A stretch of DNA of 64,000 nt from Aquimarina sp. MAR_2010_214 (GTDB taxonomy: Bacteria > Bacteroidota > Bacteroidia > Flavobacteriales > Flavobacteriaceae): positions 2,790,001 to 2,854,000 of the forward strand of contig NZ_PJMS01000001.1 in assembly GCF_002846555.1 (NCBI RefSeq). Direction: 5' to 3'. Positions 1 through 9,859 of the stretch are shown piece by piece. The position numbers and the translations under genes are program-made. The notes under the pieces are model-generated. The model worked only from the letters and a program-made list of their open reading frames with translations. It searched no databases and was not told the origin of the DNA. Position 1 is the first letter of the stretch. Each line of letters begins with the position of its first letter.

Positions 1-73
1 TATCATCGCTCGAACAAGAAACTATAAATAGCCCACAGAGCAAAATAGAAATAGATTTTGTTATTAATCTCAT
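1..73 (-). CDS. lipoprotein, N-terminal fragment cut by window edge
   Basis: Only the first 24 codons are present, starting at the ATG at 73-71. They read as a lipoprotein signal peptide: basic start MRLITK, hydrophobic core, lipobox FIVSC, then SSDD. The lipobox-plus-acidic tail is the same as in the lipoprotein gene directly upstream (99-929), 25 bases away on the same strand. It is probably the next gene of that operon and may be another DUF4625-type protein, but the body lies outside the window, so this is inference. Confidence 0.7.
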   Translation of the reverse strand, partial: MRLITKSISILLCGLFIVSCSSDD

Positions 74-98
74 AGTGTTTGTTTCTAACTATTACTTT

Positions 99-929
99 TT
101 ATTTTACAATACTGAAAGGAACCGATAGTTTTACGGCTTCGCTTTCACCTGATTCTTTTACATAAATGTTTAACCAATAATCTCCAAGGGGAGAATCAGG
201 CTCTATAGGCATGTTATGTTTAACATGAGGTTTATTTTGGTTTTTGTAGAGGTTTTCAGGAAGTACTATTACTACATTGTCCCAATCACCAATAGGTACA
301 TTTTGTCCTTCCCTCCATTCCTCGAACCACATCTGATATTTTATTTCGCTAACTGTATTACTTTCTGCATCATACTGAAATTCAATATCTAGTTCATCAC
401 TTCCAATTTTAATATGATTGTCATTACCGATTTTGACTCCTGTGAATTTTTTAACAATTTCAAATTCCTTCGTTATCAAACTTTCCGAATTATCTTCTTC
501 TACTATCCTTATTTTTAAACTATAAATTCCTTTTGCTGGTCTTATCTTTGGAAAATTTTCATTAACAGGATCAAAGAACACATGGTAATGTATATGAGGA
601 TTTAATTGACCTGCATAATGTTTTTCAGGAATCAAATGGTCAGAAACCTGCCATTTGGCTTCCCCGACACCAGGTTCGCTTACATTTACTGGATTAATGT
701 CATAGTAGATTTTTTTTACCTTGCTTTTTCCAGTATATTCAAATTCAGTATGTAGGTCTGGATTGAATTGTGGGACTTTGAAATTGGTATTTCCAATTTC
801 AATATTCTCAAACCTTTCAGGATTGATATCTGCATTGTAAGCTATACTATTATCATCATCACTACTACACGAGTGCATAAAGAGTCCTAGAAAAGCGATA
901 ATCGCCAAAAATTTAAGATTTGATTTCAT
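99..929 (-). CDS. DUF4625-type lipoprotein with two tandem domains
   Basis: A 276-residue lipoprotein. The signal peptide ends in a lipobox with Cys21 followed by SSDDD, so it should be anchored in the outer or cytoplasmic membrane. The rest looks like two copies of one beta-sandwich domain. Each has a His-containing segment (PHIHYH in the first, PHVKHN in the second) followed by a strand pair ending in FEIVKK or FSIVK. This fits DUF4625, a family often found beside TonB receptors in Bacteroidota. The gene lies 50 bases downstream of the TonB receptor on the same strand and is probably co-transcribed. The clustered His residues suggest metal binding, which is inference. Confidence 0.75.
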   Translation of the reverse strand: MKSNLKFLAIIAFLGLFMHSCSSDDDNSIAYNADINPERFENIEIGNTNFKVPQFNPDLHTEFEYTGKSKVKKIYYDINPVNVSEPGVGEAKWQVSDHLIPEKHYAGQLNPHIHYHVFFDPVNENFPKIRPAKGIYSLKIRIVEEDNSESLITKEFEIVKKFTGVKIGNDNHIKIGSDELDIEFQYDAESNTVSEIKYQMWFEEWREGQNVPIGDWDNVVIVLPENLYKNQNKPHVKHNMPIEPDSPLGDYWLNIYVKESGESEAVKLSVPFSIVK

Positions 930-979
930 AATGTTTATTTTTGATTATTAATGTTATGCTTGATTTTGGTTGTTTTCTT

Positions 980-3349
980 TTAAAATGGTACTGTTAATGA
1001 AACCGATATGTTCCTTCCTGCTTCAGGGACATCTATTAATCGATAGAAACTGGTATGATCGTAATATTTAGTATTGAACACATTATTAAGCTTTAATCGT
1101 ATTTTCCAGGGTGGTCCATGTTTGAAAATGTCCAGTTCCGTTAGTAAAAACATATGTAGTACCTGATACCCATCCGTCCGTTCTTCCGGAGGGACAATTT
1201 CATCTTGGGCAGCGGTTATTCTATAATTTGCCATGAGCTGCGGTCTTTTCAAAAAGAAAAGGTTCTTAAACTGATAGCTCGCAGTAAATAAGCTGGACAA
1301 AGGAGGTGAAAAGGGTAGCGTAAAGTCTTTTTTGGGACCACTTGTTTGTCTAGAATATACATACTCTAGAGAGGCATCTAATTGTAGGTTTTTAAATAAA
1401 GTAATGTTGGTGCTTATTTCTCCCCCGACCCTAAAGACCTTGCTTTGGGTGTATTCGTAAATTTGTAAGGTTTCATAGTAATTCGGAGTTGGATTCAAAT
1501 AAATATAGTTGTCAAAAAAGTTTATAAAAGGGCTTATCCTCACGCCAAACTTTTTTGTAGTATGGTCAATATCTATATCCAATTGATACGATTCTTCCAC
1601 ATCCAAATCAGAATTCCCTTTTTCATATCGATACATGTGGTAATTGACCCCGTCTGAAGTTAATTCATTGGTCAAAGGCATTCTAAAACTCTTTCCAAGG
1701 TTTATTTTATAGGTAGTGTTTTTTCTGATATAACTTAGACCAACTGAAGTACTGATATTTCCAAAGTCTAGCGTTTTGTTTTGCGCTCTTTGTAAATTTA
1801 CAAAGGAGGTGGTACCATCACTATTATTAATTGTAGAAGGATACCAATCGTAATATGATTTAGTATCCAAAAAACCATAATCATAGCGTAATCCAGCCTG
1901 AAAATGTAAATCAGGACGAATCTCAAATTGGTCATAAATGAATGCTCCAGCGGTAAATCGACTATACTCTGGAATTAAAAACCCCCAGCCATTAATGGTA
2001 TTTTCCTGAAATTCTATGTTTATGCCCGCTATAGTGGTATGCTTGTCATTTAGTTTGAAAACATCTCTCCCATTTAGAGAGTAGGTATGCTTATTAAATC
2101 CTCGCTCTTTACTATCTGATGGCTTGGGCATATAACCATGGGGAACGGGTTCTGAATGTTCTTCTCTTAGGTTGTTTTGATAGCCAAGATCAAAATGAAA
2201 GGTATGTATCCCGCTGACTATCGAGGTATTATTGGTTATTTTAAAATGATTTACTTTATGAAAAGGAAGGTCTATGTCCCTATTAGAACGATCATAATCA
2301 ATACTTGAAGTCCTGACTTCCAATCCATGAGCATTGGCAAAAAAACCATTCTTTGCATTGACATTGCTGAAAAAAGTTTCTGATTTTATCTTATCTGAAG
2401 CATATCCAATACTAAAACCTACGTTAGCTTCTTTTCCAGCTGTATTCCTTAAATAATTGTTATGTAATTCGAAAATATAATTTTCATATCTTATTTCATC
2501 TGTCGGCACCTTGTAATCTCCATAATCACGAAATGTTAATCTTCCTCGATAAAACCACTTTTCCTTTCTTGCCTGAATTCCTGCCGAAACTCCCAATAGG
2601 TCATTATTACTTTCTGCTAATAGATCTACCTCTCCATTGAAAGAATTCCGTGATGGAATTTTAGAAGGCTGTATGTCCACCACTCCTGCGATGGCATCAG
2701 ATCCGTATAGCAAGGATGCAGGACCTTTTATAACCTGTATGTTTTTAATACCGTATTGATCTATCTCTAAGCCATGGTCACTGCCCCATTGTTGAGCTTC
2801 ATGTTTTATTCCGTTTTGGATCACAGAGATTCTATTGAATCCGAGTCCTCTAATGACAGGCTTGGATTGTCCCGAACCAATATTGATGGTACTAACTCCA
2901 GGAATTTTCTTTAGAGTCTGCATTAAACTATTTTCCCTGTTTTTGTCTAAAAACTCTTTAGAAACGATATGGGAGACTATAGGGGACTCCTTGGTTTTTC
3001 TTTTTTTGGTTTTATGATGTACCTCTACTTCTTCAAGTGCTGTAGTGGTTGCATTCAAGGATACTATTACTTCCTTCATTCCTGGCCCAACTAGAATAGT
3101 CAACGTTTCAGGGGAATAGCCAATACGAGATATTTTAAAGATGTAAGAACCTTTAATAATATTTTTTATGGTAAACTTGCCAGTTAAAGATGAAGTTGCA
3201 AATAAATTTTCACAAATAATATTAGCACCTTCAATAGGTTTTAGGGTATTAGCATTTATTACAGATCCTTTTATTTGAAAAGAATCTTGAGCAAATGCTA
3301 TTGAGCATAGGCAAAAACTTAGCCAGATGCTCAGTATTTTATGAATCAT
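980..3349 (-). CDS. TonB-dependent outer membrane receptor
   Basis: A 789-residue outer-membrane receptor for energised uptake. A signal peptide (to about residue 20, ending SIAFAQ) is followed by a carboxypeptidase-like regulatory domain (about 23-95), a plug domain (about 140-235, with VIRGLGFNR and IKGPASLLYGSDAIAGVV) and a long beta-barrel ending in an aromatic residue (TVPF). The plug carries QQWGSDHGLEIDQ and an extracellular-type loop around residue 395 has several His residues. The architecture is typical and the length is normal. Substrate is not shown by the sequence. The DUF4625 lipoproteins downstream and the small Cys/His protein upstream point to a metal ion such as zinc or copper, which is inference. 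Confidence 0.9.
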   Translation of the reverse strand: MIHKILSIWLSFCLCSIAFAQDSFQIKGSVINANTLKPIEGANIICENLFATSSLTGKFTIKNIIKGSYIFKISRIGYSPETLTILVGPGMKEVIVSLNATTTALEEVEVHHKTKKRKTKESPIVSHIVSKEFLDKNRENSLMQTLKKIPGVSTINIGSGQSKPVIRGLGFNRISVIQNGIKHEAQQWGSDHGLEIDQYGIKNIQVIKGPASLLYGSDAIAGVVDIQPSKIPSRNSFNGEVDLLAESNNDLLGVSAGIQARKEKWFYRGRLTFRDYGDYKVPTDEIRYENYIFELHNNYLRNTAGKEANVGFSIGYASDKIKSETFFSNVNAKNGFFANAHGLEVRTSSIDYDRSNRDIDLPFHKVNHFKITNNTSIVSGIHTFHFDLGYQNNLREEHSEPVPHGYMPKPSDSKERGFNKHTYSLNGRDVFKLNDKHTTIAGINIEFQENTINGWGFLIPEYSRFTAGAFIYDQFEIRPDLHFQAGLRYDYGFLDTKSYYDWYPSTINNSDGTTSFVNLQRAQNKTLDFGNISTSVGLSYIRKNTTYKINLGKSFRMPLTNELTSDGVNYHMYRYEKGNSDLDVEESYQLDIDIDHTTKKFGVRISPFINFFDNYIYLNPTPNYYETLQIYEYTQSKVFRVGGEISTNITLFKNLQLDASLEYVYSRQTSGPKKDFTLPFSPPLSSLFTASYQFKNLFFLKRPQLMANYRITAAQDEIVPPEERTDGYQVLHMFLLTELDIFKHGPPWKIRLKLNNVFNTKYYDHTSFYRLIDVPEAGRNISVSLTVPF

Positions 3350-3578
3350 GATTTTGGATACTATTAGATTTGAACAATTGCTCCTAAAGTGGAACCATTA
3401 CAAAACCTATACATGTATTTATTAAGAGTCCTAGAATTGTTATCAACGCTATCTACTTGATTTGATAACTAAAATACGATTATGCCCAACCTATTATTGA
3501 GCAGATACTTTATCTCTAATAAAAATAAATAATCGAACTGATATTGATTCTTAAATAATTAAAATGTACCGGGAAATT

Positions 3579-3887
3579 TTATAGTAAAGAAGGAGGGGGG
3601 CGGGAAAAAAGCTGGTCAGGACGAATAGTGCCACAACTAAAGAAATCATAGTGTTTGACCATCTCTCGTTGAACAACAAATTCTGTGTTTTCAAATGTGA
3701 AACCCTGCGTATCTGGTGTAATGAAGGGAGTTAAATCATGAATAATGGCATGTTCGCAAATGGTACAATGTACTATTTTATCCTTGTCACATGTGTGGAA
3801 AAGCATATGAAAATCTCCTATCTTCATCGAAAGAAAAAGGATAAGAAAAATATAGACCACATTGTATTTAATGCAACTGTGTTTCAT
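3579..3887 (-). CDS. small secreted or membrane Cys/His protein upstream of TonB receptor
   Basis: A protein of 102 residues if it starts at the ATG at 3887. A TTG two codons upstream is less likely. One hydrophobic segment (about residues 8-22) would be a signal peptide or anchor. It is followed by a Cys/His cluster, FHTCDKDKIVHCTICEH, and a final SRPPPSLL. Small Bacteroidota proteins with Cys/His clusters and a PPP end often precede metal-related TonB receptors, but I do not recognise an exact family. The gene lies 229 bases upstream of the receptor on the same strand. The PPP codons include a run of six C on the coding strand (G at 3595-3600), odd in such AT-rich DNA. Confidence 0.6.
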   Translation of the reverse strand: MKHSCIKYNVVYIFLILFLSMKIGDFHMLFHTCDKDKIVHCTICEHAIIHDLTPFITPDTQGFTFENTEFVVQREMVKHYDFFSCGTIRPDQLFSRPPPSLL

Positions 3888-4090
3888 TAACAAGCAAATC
3901 TATTATAAAAAATAAAAAACAATGCTAAAAAAATACTAAAATACTAGGGCAAAAGCATTGAAAAAAATAGAAACAGGTATAACTAATTGAGATAAAGCTT
4001 TTAAATAAAAAACAATAGGTTTAAAGTTTTGCTCAATAGAGAATACAGAGGTAAAGTATTAAGGGTTTATTAATGATTTGTTTTTTAATC

Positions 4091-6244
4091 TTATAGATTA
4101 TCTAATTGATTATCGGTTTTATTATCACTGATGGTCCAGAAAAAACCAACAATAAAAAAGCGATCTGCATTAGGTCTTATAGCTCGTCTGGAGAAATTTC
4201 CATCGACATTGGGAGTATTTGCATATTGATAGTTAAAAACATTATCAAACCCTAGTACATTAGAAACCGAGAAGTATAGGATTTTTTGTTGGCTGATAAG
4301 ATATGCCCAACTAAAGTTGATTGAATTATAAGTTTTTGTCTTTTCATTTTGAAACACAGATTGATTGGGATCATTATAAGGTCTGCCAGAAGCAAAATTA
4401 TAGGTGGCACTCATTAATGATTTCCAATCTTCGATCCAATATTTAGTAACCAGAGACAGGTTGTGTTTTGCTGCAAAATTTGGAGTCGCTTTATTTGGAT
4501 AATTTTTGTAATCTCTTTTAGTATCGAGATAAGAATAACTGGCCCAATACTCGAGATTCTTGATAGATTTGTTATCTCGCCAGAAGATATCTAGTCCAGC
4601 AGCATAACCACTTCCATTATTAGTATACAAACTAGTAAACTCCGGGCGATCTGTATCAAATTTAACGAGTTCTTCATACGATTTGTAATAAGCTTCGGCT
4701 CTAAAAGTCCTTCGATTATTTTGATATAGGTAATTAAAAATATAATGCGATGATTTTTCGGGTTCCAGAGTTTCATTATATTTTAAAACATCTTGTTGTG
4801 GTGCTTGGTAAAAATCCCCATAGGCTAATGATACCTGAGACTTTGATGATGTTTTATATGCTAAAGAAGCTCTGGGTGAGACCTTGGTATATTCTAACAC
4901 CGTATTATGAACTCCGCGAACTCCTATTTGCATTGCGAGTTTTTTACTGAAAAACACATTAGCTTCGGTAAAAACTGCAGTACTATTATTATCAAATGAA
5001 CTTTTAAAAACATTAGAATTAGGAACAGAAACATTTTCTGAAAACATAGCTAGATATTGTTCTGCGCCAAAATTTAATTTAAAACGATTGCTAAACCTCT
5101 TTCTCAATTTTAGTTTAAAATGAAAACTGTTCTCATTGTTATCGACGTTGGTATTTACAATTTTAATATCGTTATGATCATTTGCAAAACTAGTACCAGT
5201 TGCAATAGTCCAATCATTACTCAAACTTCCTTTATATGAAGTATTGAGATATAAATTTCTGTTTTTAAGTCCAAAATTAACTCCTTCGGGTGTATTGATA
5301 TCTTCTTGAACAAGATCAAATTCGGAGTAGTTTAAACCTCCGTATACTTTTAAAAGTCCTTTTTTGAATGTATGGCGGTATACCGTTTCTCCTGATAACG
5401 ATTCGTACGGTTTTTTCCAATCTACCCGTTGTGATATGATTTCCTGATATGGTTTTAGGTTTAGGTAAAAAGCATTAATACTAAGTGAGTTGTTTTTCCA
5501 CTTTTGTGTATTTCCTATACCAAGTCCAACACTAATAAAAGATAAGTCTGTTTTTTCCTGATCGGGTTCATCGATAGTATTTAACAATAAAACACTTGAT
5601 AGTGCATCACCATATTCTGCAGAATAACCTCCTGTAGAAAAGTTAGTGCCCTTAAAAAGAAAAGGCGAAAACCTCCCACGGGTTGGGATATTATTTGTAG
5701 TTGCAGCAAAGGGCTGAAAAACCCTTAGACCATCGATATAGATATTAGTTTCATTGGCATCTCCACCGCGTACAAAAAGCCTACCGTCTTCGGCAACAGT
5801 AGAAGTTCCTGGTAGGGTCTGGAAAGCACCAATGTAATCTCCAGCAGCACCTGCTGTAGTAACAATGTCTAAAGGAGAGAGTACAGAAGCCTTGCTGTTA
5901 TCTCCAGCAGAAAATGTTCCGGCATTAAGAACGACACTGCCTAAAGAATTTACATCTTCTCTTAGTACAATTTTTAAATTGCTCATTGTAGAGACATCGG
6001 TTAATATCGTATATGTCTCAAAAGAAAGAAAAGAAACTAGTAAGGTTTGAGGCCCTGTTTCTGAAGAAGAGAAAGAAAAAGACCCGTTTTTGTCGGTGGA
6101 TCCTCCATCATAAGTTCCGTCGAGATAGACATTTGCTCCTTCGATTGGGATTCCTGATGCATCGGTCACGTTTCCTGTAATAGTGGTTTGAGCGTTTGTG
6201 GAGAATAAAATTGTGATAAAGACAAAGGTTAGTGCTAGTTTCAT
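4091..6244 (-). CDS. TonB-dependent receptor with carboxypeptidase-like domain
   Basis: A 717-residue outer-membrane receptor. It has a signal peptide (ending STNAQ, residue 19), a carboxypeptidase-like domain (about 20-100) and a plug (about 110-225) with LFVRGGDANETNIYIDGLRV and FSTGGYSAEYGDALSSVL. The barrel follows, with alternating aromatic strands and TonB-receptor turns such as SPRASLAYK and LAYGDFYQAPQQDVL. The substrate is unknown. The plug resembles receptors that act without a SusD partner, and no susD-like gene is adjacent. It is transcribed alone, with about 200 bases before it and 366 bases behind its start. Confidence is high for the family and low for the ligand. Confidence 0.9.
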   Translation of the reverse strand: MKLALTFVFITILFSTNAQTTITGNVTDASGIPIEGANVYLDGTYDGGSTDKNGSFSFSSSETGPQTLLVSFLSFETYTILTDVSTMSNLKIVLREDVNSLGSVVLNAGTFSAGDNSKASVLSPLDIVTTAGAAGDYIGAFQTLPGTSTVAEDGRLFVRGGDANETNIYIDGLRVFQPFAATTNNIPTRGRFSPFLFKGTNFSTGGYSAEYGDALSSVLLLNTIDEPDQEKTDLSFISVGLGIGNTQKWKNNSLSINAFYLNLKPYQEIISQRVDWKKPYESLSGETVYRHTFKKGLLKVYGGLNYSEFDLVQEDINTPEGVNFGLKNRNLYLNTSYKGSLSNDWTIATGTSFANDHNDIKIVNTNVDNNENSFHFKLKLRKRFSNRFKLNFGAEQYLAMFSENVSVPNSNVFKSSFDNNSTAVFTEANVFFSKKLAMQIGVRGVHNTVLEYTKVSPRASLAYKTSSKSQVSLAYGDFYQAPQQDVLKYNETLEPEKSSHYIFNYLYQNNRRTFRAEAYYKSYEELVKFDTDRPEFTSLYTNNGSGYAAGLDIFWRDNKSIKNLEYWASYSYLDTKRDYKNYPNKATPNFAAKHNLSLVTKYWIEDWKSLMSATYNFASGRPYNDPNQSVFQNEKTKTYNSINFSWAYLISQQKILYFSVSNVLGFDNVFNYQYANTPNVDGNFSRRAIRPNADRFFIVGFFWTISDNKTDNQLDNL

Positions 6245-6609
6245 GTATATAATAGTTTTTTGATTGCGAGTTCAAAAATGGCCTATCTATACAAAAACTG
6301 AAATTGAATTTTACCGAACTGTAGAATTTTAAGGACTAACTGTTTTATGAGAAAACACTTTTCTTTATGAATCTTTAGTGTGAGTAGTTTTTCTATTTCC
6401 AATAATGATTGAACTACTCTCTTATAATTGCTATTATAAGTATTCATGGTAGACTAATTCCTTATGATATAAATTTGATAGTGACACAATTTTGTAATAA
6501 AAGGACAAAGAAATTAGTTGAATGTATAGAAAGAATAAGGGCTGTTTACTACTAACAGCCCTTATGTTTTTGATGTTTTTTTAATACAAGTACTACAATG
6601 ATACTGTCT
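6245..6609. other. intergenic region, 365 bases
   Basis: AT-rich spacer between two genes on the minus strand. It holds the terminator-like hairpin of the subtilisin gene at 6535-6565 and presumably the promoter of the TonB receptor near 6250-6330. I see no open frame with coding character and no RNA gene. Confidence 0.5.
6535..6565 (-). terminator. hairpin terminator of the subtilisin gene
   Basis: A perfect 12-bp stem (ATAAGGGCTGTT, 6535-6546, against 6554-6565) with a 7-base loop. On the minus strand it lies 45 bases past the stop of the S8 peptidase and is followed by a moderately T-rich stretch (TCTTTCTA). The stem is much richer in GC than its surroundings. Confidence 0.7.
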
Positions 6610-9360
6610 TTAGAATACCATTACTTGTTTTATAATACTTTTATTTTTACTATCAGTAATGATCAAGTGATATAAGCCTTGCGGTAAATTGCTAGTATCG
6701 AATTCTTTTAGAAGTATACCTTTATCAGTATTTATTTGATTTTTGGTTATTACGTTACCCATATTATTGATTAGCTTAATGGTATAACTTCCTTTTTCTG
6801 GAATATTAATTTCTGCTTTGAACATATTATGAGCAGGGTTTGGAAAATTAACAACACTAAGAAGATCATCACCATTATCTGTAGGAATTTGTGTATTTTC
6901 ATTATCTACAAGTAAAACACCATTACCTTTAATATGTACCTTATAATCTTCTACTTCTCCAAAGAAAGGAGGGGCACAAGAATCTGGGTATTTAAAACCA
7001 CCATATATATGAGATACTCTTAATCCAGCAATTCCGTTTTTTACATTTGTAGGTACGCTAAAAGTTTGCGATAAAGGACTGCTACCGTTAGTTATTCCTT
7101 CAAGAATGATTTCGTCATCTGCAAATACACCATCCTGATTAAAATCTATCCATGCTCTGAATCTATTCTTGCTAAAACCAAATGTACCGCCTGTAGCTAC
7201 GTTAATAGTATAGGTATTTCCTTTTTGAAGATCGGTAGAAAGATGAGTATAATCTCCATAGCCCCCATCACTACCAGAAGTATTATTTATACTTTCTAGT
7301 TGTACTAATTTGGTGTGACTAAAAGCTGTATTACCACCTGAAGGGTCACAATATGGAATATCAGGTGTCATAACAGAAATAATAGCACTATATGCTGTGT
7401 CACTTATAGGGTTTTTGGCTTTTACTCTAAACTCATAATTAGTTAATTGAGAAGCTTCTGTTTCAAATTCATTATCTTCAATACCAGTAGTTGTGTTCCA
7501 GTCTTTTCCATTTTCTCTGAACTGCACATCATATTCTTTAGATCCATATACATGATCCCAAGTAAATTTGATGAAGTTAAAACGTAAGACAGGTGCTGTG
7601 ATATTTTTTGGTGTACTTGACAAAGCTGGCCAATCTGGAGTAGTAGCCTTGATAGGGGTAGTATATTCACTCTCTCCAGCAAAATTTTCGGCTTTTATAC
7701 GTATCTCATATTGAGTAGTCGCATCTGTTTTTACAGTTATCGTATTACTTAATAGCTTTTCATAAGTTATCCAGTTCCCATTTATTTTTCTTATTTGTAG
7801 ATTGTAATATACAGCTGTATTTACTTTGTCCCAAACCAATGTGATTCTTGCTGGTTCTACCACTGAGGTCTTTAAATTTTGTGGTGCTGGGGGCGGTTCA
7901 TTTGAGGCTGTTGAAACCGCTTTTAGAGCGTTTATAGCTCCTGTACCTAAACCAGATTCATCTAATGGATCAGTTGCCAGTGTTAATAATTCTCTTAGTT
8001 CTTCATTGGTAAGTATACCATAAGCTCGAGATAGTACTAGGGCAGCTACTCCCGAAACATGAGGACAAGCCATTGAAGTACCTGACATGGTTCCATATTT
8101 ATTATTAAGCATAGTACTTAATACATCTGAACCAGGAGCAGAAAGATCTACCCAGCTACCAAAATTAGAATAAGAAGCTTTCTTGTTGTCTTTATCAAGT
8201 GCAGAAACTGCCATACAACGCTCGTACTTACCAGGGTAATAATCCCCATCTTTATTATCATTACCCGAAGCAAAGATAACCAGTCCACCTTGCATAGCCG
8301 TACCATTACCTCCAGCTTTATCAGTAAAATAATCAATTGCATCTTTAAATTCTGCAGGAAAATTAGAAGAATTAAAACCCCAACTATTCTGGGAAATAAC
8401 AGCTCCATTATCTGCAGCATATATAAATGCATCTGCATCAACTTCTCCTGAATTTGATACTAATATCTGGCATGACATTAGTCTTACACCATCTCCTTTT
8501 CCAGTGCCTCCAGCTATACCAGACACACCTATGCCATTATTGGTTTCTGCTGCAACAGTACCAGCTACATGAGTACCGTGTTCACCAGGAGAGATCTCAC
8601 CCTTGTCCTGATTGAAATTATACCCATAATAATCATCTACATAGCCATTATTATCATCATCAATATTGTTACCAGGAATTTCATCATCATTGGTCCACAT
8701 ATTATTTTTTAGATCTTCATGATTGTAATCAATTCCTAGGTCAGTGATTGCAACAACTACATTTGAGTTACCTGTTACTAAGTCCCATGCATCTGGTAGG
8801 TTTATATCTGCTCCTGGAGTACCCCCATTTTGCCCCGTATTATTATAATGCCACTGATCACTATATTTGGGATCATTTGGAGTAAACGTTTTATTGTTAA
8901 TCTCTTTTTTGTTTACATTAGGTTTATCTAATAGAGAAGCTCTACGGATATACGAAGTAGTACTAATCTCAGATAGCGCAGAGAATTTCTGCATTAAGAC
9001 CTTTAAATCAATATTAGTATTAAATTCTACTTCATACCATAGATGTAAGCCATATTCTTGATGTTTGGCTTCATGTTTCCCCCCATGACGGAAGACCCGC
9101 TTCATCTTAATAGCTCCAGATTTTTTACATATGGCATCAAAGCGAGTGATACCTGTAGGAATGACACCATCAAACTTGGGATTATCTGCACGTATTTGCA
9201 TTATTGATTTGGCGTGCTTTTCAAGGGTGTTTTGTTGGTTTTTGTCGAATTTTACTCGAATACTTCCTTTTTTTATGCCAGTCTTCGAAAATGGATTTTG
9301 GCCATAAGATAAATGCATTGTGAGTAATCCAAATAGGATTGCTAAAATTTTAGTTTTCAT
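6610..9360 (-). CDS. secreted S8 subtilisin-like peptidase with FnIII, GEVED and T9SS sorting domains
   Basis: A 916-residue secreted serine peptidase. Signal peptide to about residue 20, then a propeptide region to about 150. The subtilase domain (about 165-480) has the catalytic triad Asp207 (AITDLGIDY), His261 (HGTHVAG) and Ser429 (GTSMACPHVSG), with Asn367 (ASGNDN) as the likely oxyanion residue. Two fibronectin type III domains follow (about 490-670), then a GEVED domain (about 675-820, with WIDFNQDGVF and GEVEDYKV). The C-terminal 80 residues are a T9SS type A sorting domain (FPNPAHNMF to QVMVF), so the protein should be exported and attached to the surface or released. All catalytic residues are present. 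It probably degrades environmental protein. Confidence 0.95.
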   Translation of the reverse strand: MKTKILAILFGLLTMHLSYGQNPFSKTGIKKGSIRVKFDKNQQNTLEKHAKSIMQIRADNPKFDGVIPTGITRFDAICKKSGAIKMKRVFRHGGKHEAKHQEYGLHLWYEVEFNTNIDLKVLMQKFSALSEISTTSYIRRASLLDKPNVNKKEINNKTFTPNDPKYSDQWHYNNTGQNGGTPGADINLPDAWDLVTGNSNVVVAITDLGIDYNHEDLKNNMWTNDDEIPGNNIDDDNNGYVDDYYGYNFNQDKGEISPGEHGTHVAGTVAAETNNGIGVSGIAGGTGKGDGVRLMSCQILVSNSGEVDADAFIYAADNGAVISQNSWGFNSSNFPAEFKDAIDYFTDKAGGNGTAMQGGLVIFASGNDNKDGDYYPGKYERCMAVSALDKDNKKASYSNFGSWVDLSAPGSDVLSTMLNNKYGTMSGTSMACPHVSGVAALVLSRAYGILTNEELRELLTLATDPLDESGLGTGAINALKAVSTASNEPPPAPQNLKTSVVEPARITLVWDKVNTAVYYNLQIRKINGNWITYEKLLSNTITVKTDATTQYEIRIKAENFAGESEYTTPIKATTPDWPALSSTPKNITAPVLRFNFIKFTWDHVYGSKEYDVQFRENGKDWNTTTGIEDNEFETEASQLTNYEFRVKAKNPISDTAYSAIISVMTPDIPYCDPSGGNTAFSHTKLVQLESINNTSGSDGGYGDYTHLSTDLQKGNTYTINVATGGTFGFSKNRFRAWIDFNQDGVFADDEIILEGITNGSSPLSQTFSVPTNVKNGIAGLRVSHIYGGFKYPDSCAPPFFGEVEDYKVHIKGNGVLLVDNENTQIPTDNGDDLLSVVNFPNPAHNMFKAEINIPEKGSYTIKLINNMGNVITKNQINTDKGILLKEFDTSNLPQGLYHLIITDSKNKSIIKQVMVF

Positions 9361-9859
9361 AATTGTTAGGTTTTAAGAATTTGTGTTATGGTAATATCGT
9401 AAAAAATAAAAGTTAATATTATCATTTATAAGATACTACGTAAGGTTTATTTAATATAACTCTTTTTTTAAAAAGTATTTATGTTATGGTTTCCTTGTAT
9501 ATAAAGAAGAATAATTTTTCCTGTTCAGGTAAAAGTAAGAAATGTACTACTAGTTGATTTGCTATCTGTTGATTGTGTGAAGTTGTACAAGAGTATAGAA
9601 AAACCAGAAGATATAAATCTATCTCATTTACCAAAACGTTATACTAGTTGTAGTAGGATTCAAAATGTATTCTTAAGTACTATTTAATAATACCACATAG
9701 GCCTTAATATTGGCACGGGATATAAAGTGATGATTACTTATGAGTTCGAAACCAAAAGAGAGAGGGAGTTATCTGTAGAAAATACTATTTATCAATGAAA
9801 AGAATATAAAAACTTAGAATTTGAATCAAAATGCATAAAAAAAGAGTTTTTATCTCAGG
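9361..9859. other. intergenic region, about 500 bases
   Basis: AT-rich stretch between the subtilisin and NDH-2 genes, both on the minus strand. It contains an open frame on the plus strand without ATG (9505-9687, about 60 codons) and a 22-codon ATG frame (9730-9798). Neither has recognisable similarity. They may be decayed gene pieces or chance. Nothing else is visible. Confidence 0.4.

Noticed and set aside
9505..9798. Open frame without ATG (9505-9687) and a 22-codon ATG frame (9730-9798)
   Set aside because: Neither has recognisable similarity, a start with support or a promoter. They could be decayed genes but chance is as likely in this AT-rich stretch.
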